Shown: positions 18,098 to 26,530, counted from the first letter of the stretch. The stretch is DNA of 64,000 bases from Bacteroidota bacterium (GCA_016718805.1 JADKCP010000003.1:372001-436000), one strand, 5' to 3'. Notes: generated from the letters alone by a model not told the origin. Translations and numbers: made by a program.

Positions 18098-19018
18098 ATG
18101 AAGCAACATGCCATAGCAATACACGGTGGTGCAGGAACCATTTTAAAATCGAGCATGACGGACGAGAAGGAGGCCGCTTACAAAAGCGCGCTGCAAGATG
18201 CTTTGCTTGCCGGCGAAAAGGTTCTTGAAGCTCAAGGTTCGTCGCTTGATGCAGTTGAAATGGCTGTGCGTAGTTTGGAGGACAATGAATTGTTTAATGC
18301 AGGTAAAGGTTCGGTATTTACACACGATGGAAAGCATGAAATGGATGCTTCCATTATGGATGGAAAAAATTTAATGGCCGGAGCAGTTGCAGGAATCGAC
18401 AAGGTAAAAAATCCGGTGTCGTTTGCGCGCATGGTGATGGAAAAAACCGAGCATGTTTTTTTAAGCGGAGCTGGCGCGATGGAGCTTGCGCATAAATTGA
18501 ATGTGCAGCAAATGCCCGATGCATATTTTTTTACGCAACAACGATTTGACCAATTGACCGAAATACGCAACAGCGATAAAATGCAGCTCGACCACAGCGA
18601 TAAAAAATTTGGAACAGTAGGAGCCGTTGCCTTAGATGTGCATGGAAATATTGCAGCTGCAACCTCTACCGGAGGTATGACCAATAAAAAATTTGGAAGG
18701 GTAGGAGATAGCCCTATGATAGGTGCGGGTACTTATGCTAGCAATGCCAGTTGTGCAGTGTCGTGCACGGGACATGGAGAATTTTTTATACGTGCGGTTG
18801 TTGCCTACGATGTGGCATGTTTGGTTGAGTACAAGGGTTTAACATTAGCACAAGCTTGCGAAAAGGTGGTGAACGATAAGTTGGTTAAATTGGGTGGAGA
18901 AGGTGGTTTGATAGCATTGGACAAAGCAGGAAATATTTCCTTGGTTTTTAATTCAGAAGGTATGTACCGAGGCTATAAGCGACAAGGTGAGGATATGTAT
19001 TTGGGGATTTATAAGTGA
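18098..19018 (+). CDS. iaaA: Isoaspartyl peptidase / type III L-asparaginase (Ntn hydrolase)
   Basis: 306 residues. The N-terminal block AIHGGAGT (7-14) and the nucleophile region KKFGTVGAVALD identify the plant-type asparaginase family. T173 after FG is the residue that becomes the N-terminal nucleophile when the proenzyme cleaves itself into alpha and beta chains. The downstream TSTGGMTNKKFGRVGDSP block and the TGHGEFFIR block complete the active site. The enzyme removes beta-aspartyl residues from isoaspartyl dipeptides and hydrolyses asparagine. It has no signal peptide, so it acts in the cytoplasm. It is divergent from the threonine aldolase gene and marks the edge of the accessory region that follows. 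Confidence 0.85.
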   Translation: MKQHAIAIHGGAGTILKSSMTDEKEAAYKSALQDALLAGEKVLEAQGSSLDAVEMAVRSLEDNELFNAGKGSVFTHDGKHEMDASIMDGKNLMAGAVAGIDKVKNPVSFARMVMEKTEHVFLSGAGAMELAHKLNVQQMPDAYFFTQQRFDQLTEIRNSDKMQLDHSDKKFGTVGAVALDVHGNIAAATSTGGMTNKKFGRVGDSPMIGAGTYASNASCAVSCTGHGEFFIRAVVAYDVACLVEYKGLTLAQACEKVVNDKLVKLGGEGGLIALDKAGNISLVFNSEGMYRGYKRQGEDMYLGIYK

Positions 19019-19287
19019 GGGTTGTTTGCTTGTTTTTGAATTGATTTTTTATAAATATTTTAGTGTTTGGTAAGAGGTGAATAGTTAACTTCGGACTAAA
19101 GTAGAATGTTTTGATAAGCATTTAACTGCAAGTAATTATTGCTAAAGTTTTTAGCGGTTTTATACTAGTTATCGGTAATTTTAGAGACACCTTCGACATC
19201 AGAATAGAAAGACAAAAAGTGACAAATTTTATTTCAAACTTTGAGATACATTTGACAACAATAACGAAAAAACTATATTGACAATTT

Positions 19288-19869
19288 ATGTTACGATTTT
19301 TTGCGACAGAGACATTTAAAGAAATATCATTTGACGGTAAACTTCAACTTCATTACGCAATTTCAAATTTCGGAAGACTTGTAAGTTATGCCGACAAACT
19401 AGAAGAGGGAAGGTTTGTAAAAGGCACGACAATAGATGGATACAGAATATTTCGTTACAAAATTCGTGACGCTGAAAATAAATTAAAACACAGACATTAT
19501 TTCTTTTACAGACTTGTAGCTAACTATTTTCTAACCAAGTCATCGGACCAACAAGTTTTTGTTTTGCATCTAGACCGTAATCGTGGCAACGACTATGTAG
19601 GTAATTTAAAATGGGCAACAAAAGCGGAAATGTTAGCGCATAGCAAGACAAGCCCTTATGTAATTGAAGCGAAGAAAAATCTTATTCAAAACAGAATAAA
19701 ATCTGACGGCAACAAATTAACTGAAACGCAAGTGATTTGGTTAAAAAAGAAATTGCTTGACCCTGACCGCAAGACACGTTTGAAAATGCTCGCCAAGAAA
19801 TTTGGTGTAAGCACAATGACTTTACATCGTATAAAGACAGGAGAAAACTGGGGACATATAAAAGTTTAA
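19288..19869 (+). CDS. NUMOD4/HNH homing-endonuclease-like protein with C-terminal helix-turn-helix
   Basis: 193 residues. A NUMOD4-like start (F-x3-YAISNFGRLVSY, to about 35) is followed by a HNH_3-type nuclease core: RLVANYF at 75-81, then VLHLDRNRGNDYVGNLKWAT at 92-111 with H94, D96, N98 and N106 in the expected places. Residues 143-190 hold a helix-turn-helix with the usual K-L-T-x2-Q-V start and the KFGVSTMTLHRI core, ending in G-x-x-W-x-H-I. This is the free-standing homing-endonuclease form often carried by phages and mobile DNA. No intron or intein is visible around it. It opens the accessory region after the asparaginase gene. The 269 bp before it hold no gene. Confidence 0.75.
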   Translation: MLRFFATETFKEISFDGKLQLHYAISNFGRLVSYADKLEEGRFVKGTTIDGYRIFRYKIRDAENKLKHRHYFFYRLVANYFLTKSSDQQVFVLHLDRNRGNDYVGNLKWATKAEMLAHSKTSPYVIEAKKNLIQNRIKSDGNKLTETQVIWLKKKLLDPDRKTRLKMLAKKFGVSTMTLHRIKTGENWGHIKV

Positions 19870-19892
19870 ACAAATGTGGACCGTAAAAAACT

Positions 19893-19925
19893 TCCCATAG
19901 CAGCTTAGCGCAAAGTATTATTAGC
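19893..19925 (+). repeat. Possible cassette boundary sequence, copy 1
   Basis: The segment after the HNH gene contains CAGCTTAGCGCAAAGTATTA at 19901-19920. It aligns over 22 bases (16 identical) with the segment after the HepT gene at 22491. Both lie just behind the stop of an accessory gene. It is a weak match and may be chance. Confidence 0.25.
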
Positions 19926-20001
19926 AGCAGAACCCTAATCTCGAGATATTTTAGTTAACTTTATTACAGTATTTTTTAATGATCATATTTTACTGGCATC
20001 A

Positions 20002-20739
20002 ATGAAAATTCTGCTCTTTGTATTTATAACTTTTGGAATATTAGTTGGCTATTCGCAGAGCATAGAAGTTTTAAAAAAGTCGAACTTAGAAATAGTCCCT
20101 GAGCTGCATAAATTTGATTTTATACTTGCCTCAAATGATAGTAATAAGTTTCAATTTGTTGCTACACTGCTAGTGAAGGAAAAGGCTGTTAGTTCATCAA
20201 TTGAAAAATTATATTTAAGTAGTCGCATACAAGCAAACTTGCTAGGGGCGAATTGTTTTTCGTTTAAGTCATTTTCACATTTAGATTCATCCGGAGAAAC
20301 AAGCTTGATTATTAATTGTTATAGAGCCACGGATAGTTCATTAATAGAAGCAAAAGAGGTATTTGAGAAAAATGTTGTGTATGTTTTTGGTAAAGAAAAG
20401 GAGGGAGATAAATCCATATTTTTCAATATAAATAATGAAAAAAGGGAAATAAGTTCGGGAAGTTATTTTCGAATAGGCTTAAACCAGGGTGAAACAGTTA
20501 TGATTAACAAAGGAGGACCAATAGGTGGTGCAACAGTTTGGCTGAATTGGGAAAAGGACAAGCAACCCTACTTTTATACATTAAGCGGATTTGGTATGAA
20601 CAATTGGGAGCAGCAAGTTACCGCGAATATTGGATTTGGAACAGTTAACAGTATTGCTTTTACAACAGGCAAAATTAATCGAATACTTGATAACAGTTTA
20701 GGATTTTTACTTATTTATGTTTTGAAGCAAGGAAATTAA
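20002..20739 (+). CDS. Exported protein of unknown function
   Basis: 245 residues with a signal peptide (1-19, ending GYSQS). I do not recognise a family. The mature part has no cysteine motif or membrane segment. The C-terminal third is Gly- and Asn-rich (MINKGGPIGGATVWLNW, FGMNNWEQQVTANIGFGTVNS), which suggests beta structure. It would be a soluble periplasmic protein. It stands alone, with spacers of 130 and about 280 bp on its two sides, inside the cassette-like region. A near-match to the -7 box (TAACTTTA) lies upstream. Confidence 0.5.
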   Translation: MKILLFVFITFGILVGYSQSIEVLKKSNLEIVPELHKFDFILASNDSNKFQFVATLLVKEKAVSSSIEKLYLSSRIQANLLGANCFSFKSFSHLDSSGETSLIINCYRATDSSLIEAKEVFEKNVVYVFGKEKEGDKSIFFNINNEKREISSGSYFRIGLNQGETVMINKGGPIGGATVWLNWEKDKQPYFYTLSGFGMNNWEQQVTANIGFGTVNSIAFTTGKINRILDNSLGFLLIYVLKQGN

Positions 20740-20843
20740 AAAGAAGAAATTTTGTTTTAGTTGAATGCATAGAGCAACTATAACTATACTTCACCAGATA
20801 GTATTGCAAGCTGTAAAATAGAACTAACTCGTCAATTGATTTC

Positions 20844-20932
20844 ACTTTGAAGCAGCTAGAAAATTTGTGCAACCTAAAAATAGCTGACAATTGTTTTCGT
20901 TACAAATTTGGTTAATTTTAGTTCGCTATTTT
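20844..20932 (+). repeat. 89-bp dispersed repeat with internal promoter-like sequence, copy A
   Basis: This stretch is almost identical to 22536-22624; the last 55 bases or so are the same in both copies and the first part differs at a few positions. It contains TTG, a 19-bp spacer and TAATTTTA, one mismatch from the full Bacteroidota promoter. In both copies the promoter points toward the next downstream exported-protein gene. Confidence 0.75.
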
Positions 20933-21106
20933 TGAAGACAAGACAGTGCTTCAACCACAAATAAAACAATCGCTTGCAAGCAGAATGTTAGCGTCAAGTT
21001 TCACACAACAAATAAACTGAGACAAGCAAACTACATATTAATTATTATACTGTTTGCATCGTGCGGACAGAGAAACTACAAAGGTTCAGACAGCCTTTCT
21101 GCGGTT

Positions 21107-21781
21107 TTGCCAGTTGACACACTAATGAGTGATAGTTATGTCTTAACATTTAAAAATGCAGACAGTTTTGCGACTACAGACATTTATGGGGATTTAAATT
21201 ATCGGATTCAATTAACCGATTCAATTGGAAATTGGCATAACAGAGCAGCAAAAATTCAATCCTATCTAAGTCGCAAGTTTTGTGACAGTTTTTTTACGAC
21301 TGACACCACATTAGTTTTAAAACTTTCGAACAATAAGACAGAGATTTTCGCAATGTGGGATGACAAAAAGGACGAAGGCTATAACTTTGAGCATTATTTT
21401 GAAATCATTGACTATTATTTACTAAGAGTTCAATTTGGTGAAGGAAATTGCTGGATGCTAGTTAACCGGAAAAATGGTTTTAAGAAATACATTGGCGGGT
21501 TACCTTATATTTCCAAAGAGGGTAAAAAAATAATTTCAATAAATTCAGATTTGGAAGCAGGCTATAGTTTTAATGGAATTGAATTTTACACAGTAAATTC
21601 AGACAGTTTGGAAACGGAATTTGTCAAAGAAACTACATGGGGACCGACTGATGTAAAGTGGATCAATGAAAATCAATTTATTTTAAAGAGAGAACACTTT
21701 CATGTTGACAGCCTTACGAGTCACCAAGCCAATTTTACAGACTATAAACTCGTAACAATAGAAAAGAAAACAATGCGCTAA
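21107..21781 (+). CDS. Probable lipoprotein of unknown function with non-standard start
   Basis: The first standard in-frame start is the TTG at 21107 (224 residues), but the frame stays open upstream. From a CTG at 21017 it reads LRQANYILIIILFASC, which is a complete lipoprotein signal with the lipid cysteine near position 16. The true start is therefore probably at 21017 using CTG, or the ATG has been lost by mutation. The mature part is acidic, with several aromatic-rich segments (NFEHYFEIIDYYLLRVQFGEG) and no domain I recognise. It lies behind copy A of the 89-bp repeat and before the MntA/HepT pair. Confidence 0.5.
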   Translation: MPVDTLMSDSYVLTFKNADSFATTDIYGDLNYRIQLTDSIGNWHNRAAKIQSYLSRKFCDSFFTTDTTLVLKLSNNKTEIFAMWDDKKDEGYNFEHYFEIIDYYLLRVQFGEGNCWMLVNRKNGFKKYIGGLPYISKEGKKIISINSDLEAGYSFNGIEFYTVNSDSLETEFVKETTWGPTDVKWINENQFILKREHFHVDSLTSHQANFTDYKLVTIEKKTMR

Positions 21782-21844
21782 GCCGCAGCATGTTAGTGGT
21801 AATAGCAATTTTGAATTCCAGCAATCTTTGAATACATTTGTAAA

Positions 21845-22135
21845 ATGAGAAGTTTGACTGAAATAAAAGAAACATTGAATAGCAATAAACTGAGACTGAC
21901 AGAAAAGTATGGACTTAGTTTTATGGCTATTTTTGGATCTTATGGTAGAGGACAACAAACTGAATCCAGCGACATTGACATTTTAGTTGATTTTCAAAAA
22001 CCAATCGGTGTAGAGTTTATTGACCTAGCAAACGAACTCGAAAGAATTTTAAAAGCTAAGGTGGATTTGGTTTCTAAAAACGGAATTAAGCCTCAGTATT
22101 TTAAAGAAATAGAACAAGACCTGAGTTATGTCTAA
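21845..22135 (+). CDS. mntA: MntA-family nucleotidyltransferase antitoxin
   Basis: 96 residues of the minimal nucleotidyltransferase (MNT) family. The signature GS-x10-D-x-D is complete: G31, S32, D43 and D45 (GSYGRG, then SSDIDILVDF), with a third acidic residue at D74 in KVDLV. In type VII toxin-antitoxin systems MntA inactivates the HEPN toxin HepT by adding AMP groups to a tyrosine next to its active site. The stop overlaps the start of the hepT gene by 8 bp, as expected for coupled translation with the antitoxin made first. Confidence 0.9.
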   Translation: MRSLTEIKETLNSNKLRLTEKYGLSFMAIFGSYGRGQQTESSDIDILVDFQKPIGVEFIDLANELERILKAKVDLVSKNGIKPQYFKEIEQDLSYV

Positions 22136-22469
22136 ACGTGACGCCAAGCTTTTGCTGTCTGACATTCTGGACGCTGTCCAAAAAATCAAAAAATATACGG
22201 TTGGGCTTAACTATAACTCATTTATTGCCGACACCAAAACACTTGACGCTGTAATTCGAAATTTTGAAATTATTGGCGAAGCTGCAAATAGACTTCCTTT
22301 TGAGTTTAAAGAAAAATATGTAACCGTTGATTGGTTTCAAATTATTGGTTTTAGAAATCGAATAGTTCACGACTATATGGGAGTGGATTACAAAATTGTC
22401 TGGACAATAATTGAAAAGGACATTGATAAATTATCCCAAGAGATCGGCAGTATTTCTAAGAGCTTGTAG
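22128..22469 (+). CDS. hepT: HepT-family HEPN ribonuclease toxin
   Basis: 113 residues, all helical, of the DUF86/HepT family. The HEPN catalytic motif R-x4-H-x-Y is intact (R76, H81, Y83 in FRNRIVHDYMG). In characterised pairs R and H cut RNA and the tyrosine is the one that MntA modifies. The AVIRNFEIIGEAANRLP segment at 41-57 is also diagnostic of the family. Both members look intact, so the pair is probably functional, either as a defence or a stabilisation module. It is flanked by the two copies of the 89-bp repeat about 1.6 kb apart. Confidence 0.9.
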   Translation: MSKRDAKLLLSDILDAVQKIKKYTVGLNYNSFIADTKTLDAVIRNFEIIGEAANRLPFEFKEKYVTVDWFQIIGFRNRIVHDYMGVDYKIVWTIIEKDIDKLSQEIGSISKSL

Positions 22470-22481
22470 TTTTGCCACAAC

Positions 22482-22515
22482 CACTAACAGTGGTTTAGCG
22501 TGAATTATTATTTTG
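22482..22515 (+). repeat. Possible cassette boundary sequence, copy 2
   Basis: Directly after the hepT stop lies CACTAACAGTGGTTTAGCG, containing the short inverted repeat CACTAACAGTG, followed by an AT-rich tail that resembles the sequence after the HNH gene at 19901. Related strings with GTTAG occur at 20987 and 21792. This may be a recurring junction between inserted genes. Confidence 0.3.
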
Positions 22516-22535
22516 GCTGGAAAGTAAGATAATTA

Positions 22536-22624
22536 ACTTTGAAGCACTAAGAAAATTTGTGTAACTAGAAAATAGCTGACAATTGTTTTCGTTACAAATT
22601 TGGTTAATTTTAGTTCGCTATTTT
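22536..22624 (+). repeat. 89-bp dispersed repeat with internal promoter-like sequence, copy B
   Basis: Second copy of the repeat at 20844-20932, in the same orientation. It again carries TTG, 19 bp, TAATTTTA. It precedes the lipoprotein gene at 22793. The 168 bases between the repeat and that gene hold no other feature that I can support. Confidence 0.75.
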
Positions 22625-22792
22625 GAGGAAAGGAAAGTTTAACGTTCCCGATTCTTATAGTTCAAATATACCACAACACCAAACACTAAATCGTTAGCTA
22701 GCTTTTAAGCCTGCATATAGTTTTGTGTTAGGCTTCACCTTAAATGTACTTTGCTTGCCCAGAATAAAAGTGTAAAACCTTAAATCCAATTT

Positions 22793-23374
22793 ATGAGCAA
22801 TTCAATTTATTTATTCTTACTCATTTTCATTTTTGCATGTTCAAGACCATCTTGTGAAGTAAATTCTGAAACAAACAATGATGCACTTTCTAAAGTTGAA
22901 TCAAGCCCTGAAACCGCAATTTTCAATTTTTTAAAATGGTATGATGTGCATAGATATAATTTAATGGATGACTTAGTGCTTTATAATTCTAGCGAAACAA
23001 GAGACGCTTCAAAATTTTATGCAGTAAATTTTGAAGCAACCGAAAAATATTTGAACACGCTTACCGAAACTAAAATGGTTTCGACAAAGTATGCCAACAA
23101 ATGGCGTGATTACTTCAAAAAATGTGAACAACATTTTAAAAAGCATCCAAGTAATGAGGGGCCTCCTGAAGGATTTGATTATGATTTTATTTTGTTTAGT
23201 CAAGAAGATCCCGGCCTAAAGGAATTGAACAAAACAAAAATGGAGCTGGTAAAAAGGGAAGGTAATTCGGTGCAACTATTAATTCATTTCTCCTCAGACT
23301 ATCATTACAAGTACCAATTAAGTTTGGAGGATAGTCACTGGTTAATCGATGATATTGAACCGGTTTATAAATAA
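22793..23374 (+). CDS. Lipoprotein of unknown function (DUF3828-like)
   Basis: 193 residues with a short lipoprotein signal ending at C16 (IFACS). The mature part begins with an acidic linker, then TAIFNFLKWYDVHRYN, and ends in a two-stranded segment (YHYKYQLSLEDSHWLIDDIEPVY) of the kind seen at the end of DUF3828/NTF2-like lipoproteins ('...W.I..I'). I therefore suspect an NTF2-like fold, but the match is from general pattern only. It follows copy B of the 89-bp repeat and is followed, after 83 bp, by the AlkD-type gene. No partner genes suggest a function. Confidence 0.5.
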   Translation: MSNSIYLFLLIFIFACSRPSCEVNSETNNDALSKVESSPETAIFNFLKWYDVHRYNLMDDLVLYNSSETRDASKFYAVNFEATEKYLNTLTETKMVSTKYANKWRDYFKKCEQHFKKHPSNEGPPEGFDYDFILFSQEDPGLKELNKTKMELVKREGNSVQLLIHFSSDYHYKYQLSLEDSHWLIDDIEPVYK

Positions 23375-23457
23375 CAAAGCAATCAGTTCACAAAACTTTG
23401 AAGTAATAATTTCGAAAAAAAAGATTTTACATTATTAAATAATTCAAAGAAATTGCA

Positions 23458-24159
23458 ATGACTTATACTCAAATTATTTCAGAGCTAAAGAAATTAGGCG
23501 ATAAAGAGAAGAAGGAATTTAAAGAAAAAAAGTTCGGAATTGTTGCCAACAACTCTTTAGGTATATTTCAAAAAGACATTAATGAACTTGTAAAAAAAAT
23601 AAAAAAGGACAATCAATTAGCTATACAACTCTTTGATAGCAGAATTTACGAAGCAAGAATTTTATGTAGTAAAATTTATAATCCAAAGGATTTAACCGAA
23701 GACCTAATGGAAAAGTGGGTAGTAACTTTTGAAAATTGGGAAATTTGCGATAGCTTTTGTATGCTGCTTTTTGCCAAAAGTAAATTTGCAGTTTCAAAAG
23801 CAAATGAATGGGCAGGTAGAGCAAATGAATTTGAAAAAAGAGCAGCATTCGCAATAATCGCAGCTTATTGTATGGCCGACAAAAAAGCAAATAATGAATG
23901 CTATGAAAATTTTTTTTCGCTTATAATTAAGCACGCTAACGATGAAAGAATTTATGTTAGAAAGGCTGTAAATTGGGCATTGCAAAGTATTGGAAAACGT
24001 AACATAGATTTAAACAAACAGGCAATTGAAGTAGCAAATCAATTACTTGTTAGGAACAATAAAACCGCCAATTGGATTGCAAAGGATGCACTCAAAGAAT
24101 TGCAAAGTGAAACAGTGAAAATACTTGACTATCCTAGAGAAATTTATAGAAGCAAGTAA
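23458..24159 (+). CDS. AlkD-type DNA alkylation repair protein (HEAT-like)
   Basis: 233 residues forming HEAT-like helical repeats, the architecture and length of the AlkC/AlkD DNA glycosylase family. W94 and D98 in FENWEICD have the spacing of the Trp and catalytic Asp of characterised AlkD. The segment FEKRAAFAIIAAY and the segment ERIYVRKAVNWALQSIGKRN are the two most conserved helices of the family, the latter with the DNA-contacting Arg and Trp. The enzyme removes bulky or cationic alkyl bases such as N3- and N7-alkylpurines without base flipping. It stands alone between a lipoprotein gene and a broken regulator. Confidence 0.8.
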   Translation: MTYTQIISELKKLGDKEKKEFKEKKFGIVANNSLGIFQKDINELVKKIKKDNQLAIQLFDSRIYEARILCSKIYNPKDLTEDLMEKWVVTFENWEICDSFCMLLFAKSKFAVSKANEWAGRANEFEKRAAFAIIAAYCMADKKANNECYENFFSLIIKHANDERIYVRKAVNWALQSIGKRNIDLNKQAIEVANQLLVRNNKTANWIAKDALKELQSETVKILDYPREIYRSK

Positions 24160-24311
24160 GAGAACCTACGCGGACAATAATACAAACAACTTGAATATGT
24201 CTATTTTTGTATACTAGTTTAATAGTATGGGCGATAGCTCGCTTTTAGTAAATTTGAAAATCATAAGATTAAACTAAACTTAATCATCCAAATTAAGAAA
24301 GCATTCTAAAA

Positions 24312-25186
24312 ATGAATCATTCATCGAGTCATACTATGAAAAAGGAATTGCTTCCGGTTCACTCGCTTGACAATGATTCAATGCAGATTAATATTTTGCC
24401 GCTCGACCACACCAATCCCTACGATTTTAAGAGGGAACACAGACATACTTATTTTGAAATTATGTTAATCGAAAAGGGAGGTTGTAACCAACTTATCGAT
24501 TTCAAAAATTATGATGGATATGATTTCAGTTGTTACATTATTTGTCCGCAGCAAATTCATTTGATGAATAGAAATAATTCATCAGGTACTGTTGTGCAAT
24601 TTACTGATGAGCGAATTAATTCATCGGAGTTAGTAGCAGCATTAAGGCAATTAAACTATCATGAAAGCTCGGCGATTGTTTTTGAGAAGCGTCGCGATTT
24701 ATTTGATGAACTGCAATTGCTCTTGAATATTTTAAGTAGTAAAATTGCTAAGTATGCAGCAGCGAACAATCCGGTTGTTACCCAACTATTACAAGCGTTT
24801 ATTGCAGTAGTGATAGAGCACAGTTGTTTAAATACCAATTCAACAAAGAATGTAGAAAAGAATGCTTTATTCGAATTCTATCAATTACTCAAGTAAATTA
24901 CATGAATAATAAAGGTGTTCAGTTTTATATTGAAAAGCTTGGTATTACTGAAAAGAAACTTTCGTCAACCATTAAAAAACACACAGGCTTAAGTCCTCTG
25001 CAATTAATTCATAATAGAATAATATTAGAGGCAAAGCGTTTATTAGTCTTTGAAGAAACATCTCATAAGGAGATTTCCTATCAACTTGGATTTGACTCTC
25101 CTGCTTCTTTTTCAGCATTTATTAAGTCTAAAACAGGCTTTACTCCAAGTGAGCTAACCAAGCATCTGGCGGAAATTCATAAGTAA
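24312..25186 (+). pseudogene. AraC-family transcription regulator split by a frameshift
   Basis: The N-terminal effector (cupin) part, from ATG 24312 to the stop at 24894-24896, encodes 194 residues with HRHTYFEIMLIEKG and CPQQIHLMN, typical of AraC-type sensors. The DNA-binding part follows in another frame and ends at 25186, with KKLSSTIKKHTGLSPLQLIHNRI, EAKRLL, KEISYQLGFDSPASFSAFIKSKTGFTPSE, a complete double helix-turn-helix. The two parts join if one base is added near 24890-24900, around the AAGTAAATTACATG segment, giving a continuous protein of about 290 residues. The C-terminal half could start anew at the ATG at 24902. So this is either a recent pseudogene, a sequencing or assembly error, or two separate polypeptides. 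A TAAATTTG -7 box is present at 24249-24256. Confidence 0.75.
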
Positions 25187-25203
25187 TTGGCGGAAATTCA
25201 TAA
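25167..25203 (+). repeat. 21-bp tandem duplication over the end of the AraC frame
   Basis: TGGCGGAAATTCATAA occurs at 25167-25182 and again at 25188-25203, a period of 21 bp that preserves the frame. The stop codon lies in the first unit, so the second copy is not translated. It looks like a small slip duplication. Confidence 0.6.
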
Positions 25204-25224
25204 TTCGAATAAAATAAGTGAGAC

Positions 25225-25232
25225 TAGTTTTG
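25225..25232 (+). promoter_or_regulatory. -7 box of the 25265 gene
   Basis: TAGTTTTG fits TAnnTTTG and ends 32 bases before the ATG. A TTC at 25204-25206, 18 bp upstream, is one base from the -33 TTG. Confidence 0.5.
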
Positions 25233-25264
25233 TCATAAATTAATATTCACTAAAAATTGATATC

Positions 25265-26530
25265 ATGAAAAAGCTACTTTTTTTAATTTGCCTTCTTACT
25301 GTTTCATTCAGCAATGCGCAAATGCTAACATGGCAACAAGTTGTAGTTCCAACAACAAAGAATTTAAATTGCATAGAATTTCCTACTCCACAAGTTGGCT
25401 ACATTGGCGGTGCCGATAGTTTGCTGCTTAAAACAATCGATGGAGGAATAACATGGAATGCTGTACCCTATAATGGAATATCTTTTTTACCCGGAGGAGA
25501 TGACTTTTTAAAATTAGATTTTGTTAGCGCTAACATTGGCTATGCAACAGTAGGTCCTTATTCGGGTATTTACCGAACAGTTGATGGTGGATTAAACTGG
25601 ACTATTTTGAACACTACACTTTGTTTCAATCAAGGCTTGTTTTTTACTGCTGACGGAGAAGGATATGTTGGAGGATCCGGTTGTTTCCAAGGAGAGCAAA
25701 TGATTCGCTTTTCATCTGGAACTGCAACAACTGCTACTGTAAATACTCCGTCATGGTCGGCTTCGGATATGGTGGTTGACATTGATTTTGAATATAGTGT
25801 TTTTGATTCGTTGGGTTTAGCAGTTAGTTTAGGTGGTCGTATACTTCGTTCAATTGATGGTGGTTTCAATTGGGACACAATTCCATCTCCACTTGGTAAT
25901 GCTGTTCCTTTAACCTCCATTACAATTGTTGATTCCAATTTGGCTTATGTGGGTTACAATAATGGTAGCACAGGATTAGGACTTTTAATCTCAACCGACG
26001 GTGGTTTAACATGGTCGTTGGATCCTAACACAGCAACATTTTACTATCCCATTTATCATCACTTGCATACCACATTAAATGATAAAACTTTCGCCGGTGC
26101 GCATAGTATTTCATTAAATTCGGGATTGATTATGGAATCCACTACTTCAGGTTGGTGGAATATGTACCCTATGAATGAACCAATTTATAGTATTACTTCT
26201 TTTAATGATACAATGATTTGGGCTGCAGGTAAGAATGGTTATTTAGTAAAAACGATTGATCCAAATTCAGTTTCAATTACTACTATTCAAGCAGAAGAAT
26301 CGATAGAACTGTTTCCAAATCCAACAAACGATTATCTATCCATACAATTTTCTAATAATGTTGTTACTAAAGAATTCAGTATTGAAATCTATTCAGTGGA
26401 AGGAAAATTGATCAAAAAGGGAGAAGTTGGAAAAAGCATAATTCAAGTTTCCGAACTTGCACATGGTGCGTACTATGTTAAAGTCATGCAAAACTCAAAC
26501 ATTTTGACATCGAAATTTGTAAAACTTTAA
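25265..26530 (+). CDS. T9SS-secreted protein with YCF48-like beta-propeller
   Basis: 421 residues. A signal peptide (1-18, ending SNAQ) is followed by propeller repeats of the YCF48/sortilin-like type: LLKTIDGGITW, YRTVDGGLNW, LRSIDGGFNW and LISTDGGLTW mark four blades. The C-terminal 75 residues are a type IX sorting domain (ELFPNPTNDYLSIQF, then a GAYYVKV strand and final SKFVKL). The protein should be exported through T9SS and attached to the cell surface. The blade sequences resemble those at the C-terminal third of the 1468-residue protein at 4292, so they share a domain family. Its ligand is unknown. Confidence 0.8.
   Translation: MKKLLFLICLLTVSFSNAQMLTWQQVVVPTTKNLNCIEFPTPQVGYIGGADSLLLKTIDGGITWNAVPYNGISFLPGGDDFLKLDFVSANIGYATVGPYSGIYRTVDGGLNWTILNTTLCFNQGLFFTADGEGYVGGSGCFQGEQMIRFSSGTATTATVNTPSWSASDMVVDIDFEYSVFDSLGLAVSLGGRILRSIDGGFNWDTIPSPLGNAVPLTSITIVDSNLAYVGYNNGSTGLGLLISTDGGLTWSLDPNTATFYYPIYHHLHTTLNDKTFAGAHSISLNSGLIMESTTSGWWNMYPMNEPIYSITSFNDTMIWAAGKNGYLVKTIDPNSVSITTIQAEESIELFPNPTNDYLSIQFSNNVVTKEFSIEIYSVEGKLIKKGEVGKSIIQVSELAHGAYYVKVMQNSNILTSKFVKL

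Noticed and set aside
22637..22734. Integron attC site between GTTTAAC and GTTAGGC behind hepT
   Set aside because: The end motifs fit loosely, but the inner sequence is not an imperfect palindrome as attC requires, and no integrase gene is in the window.
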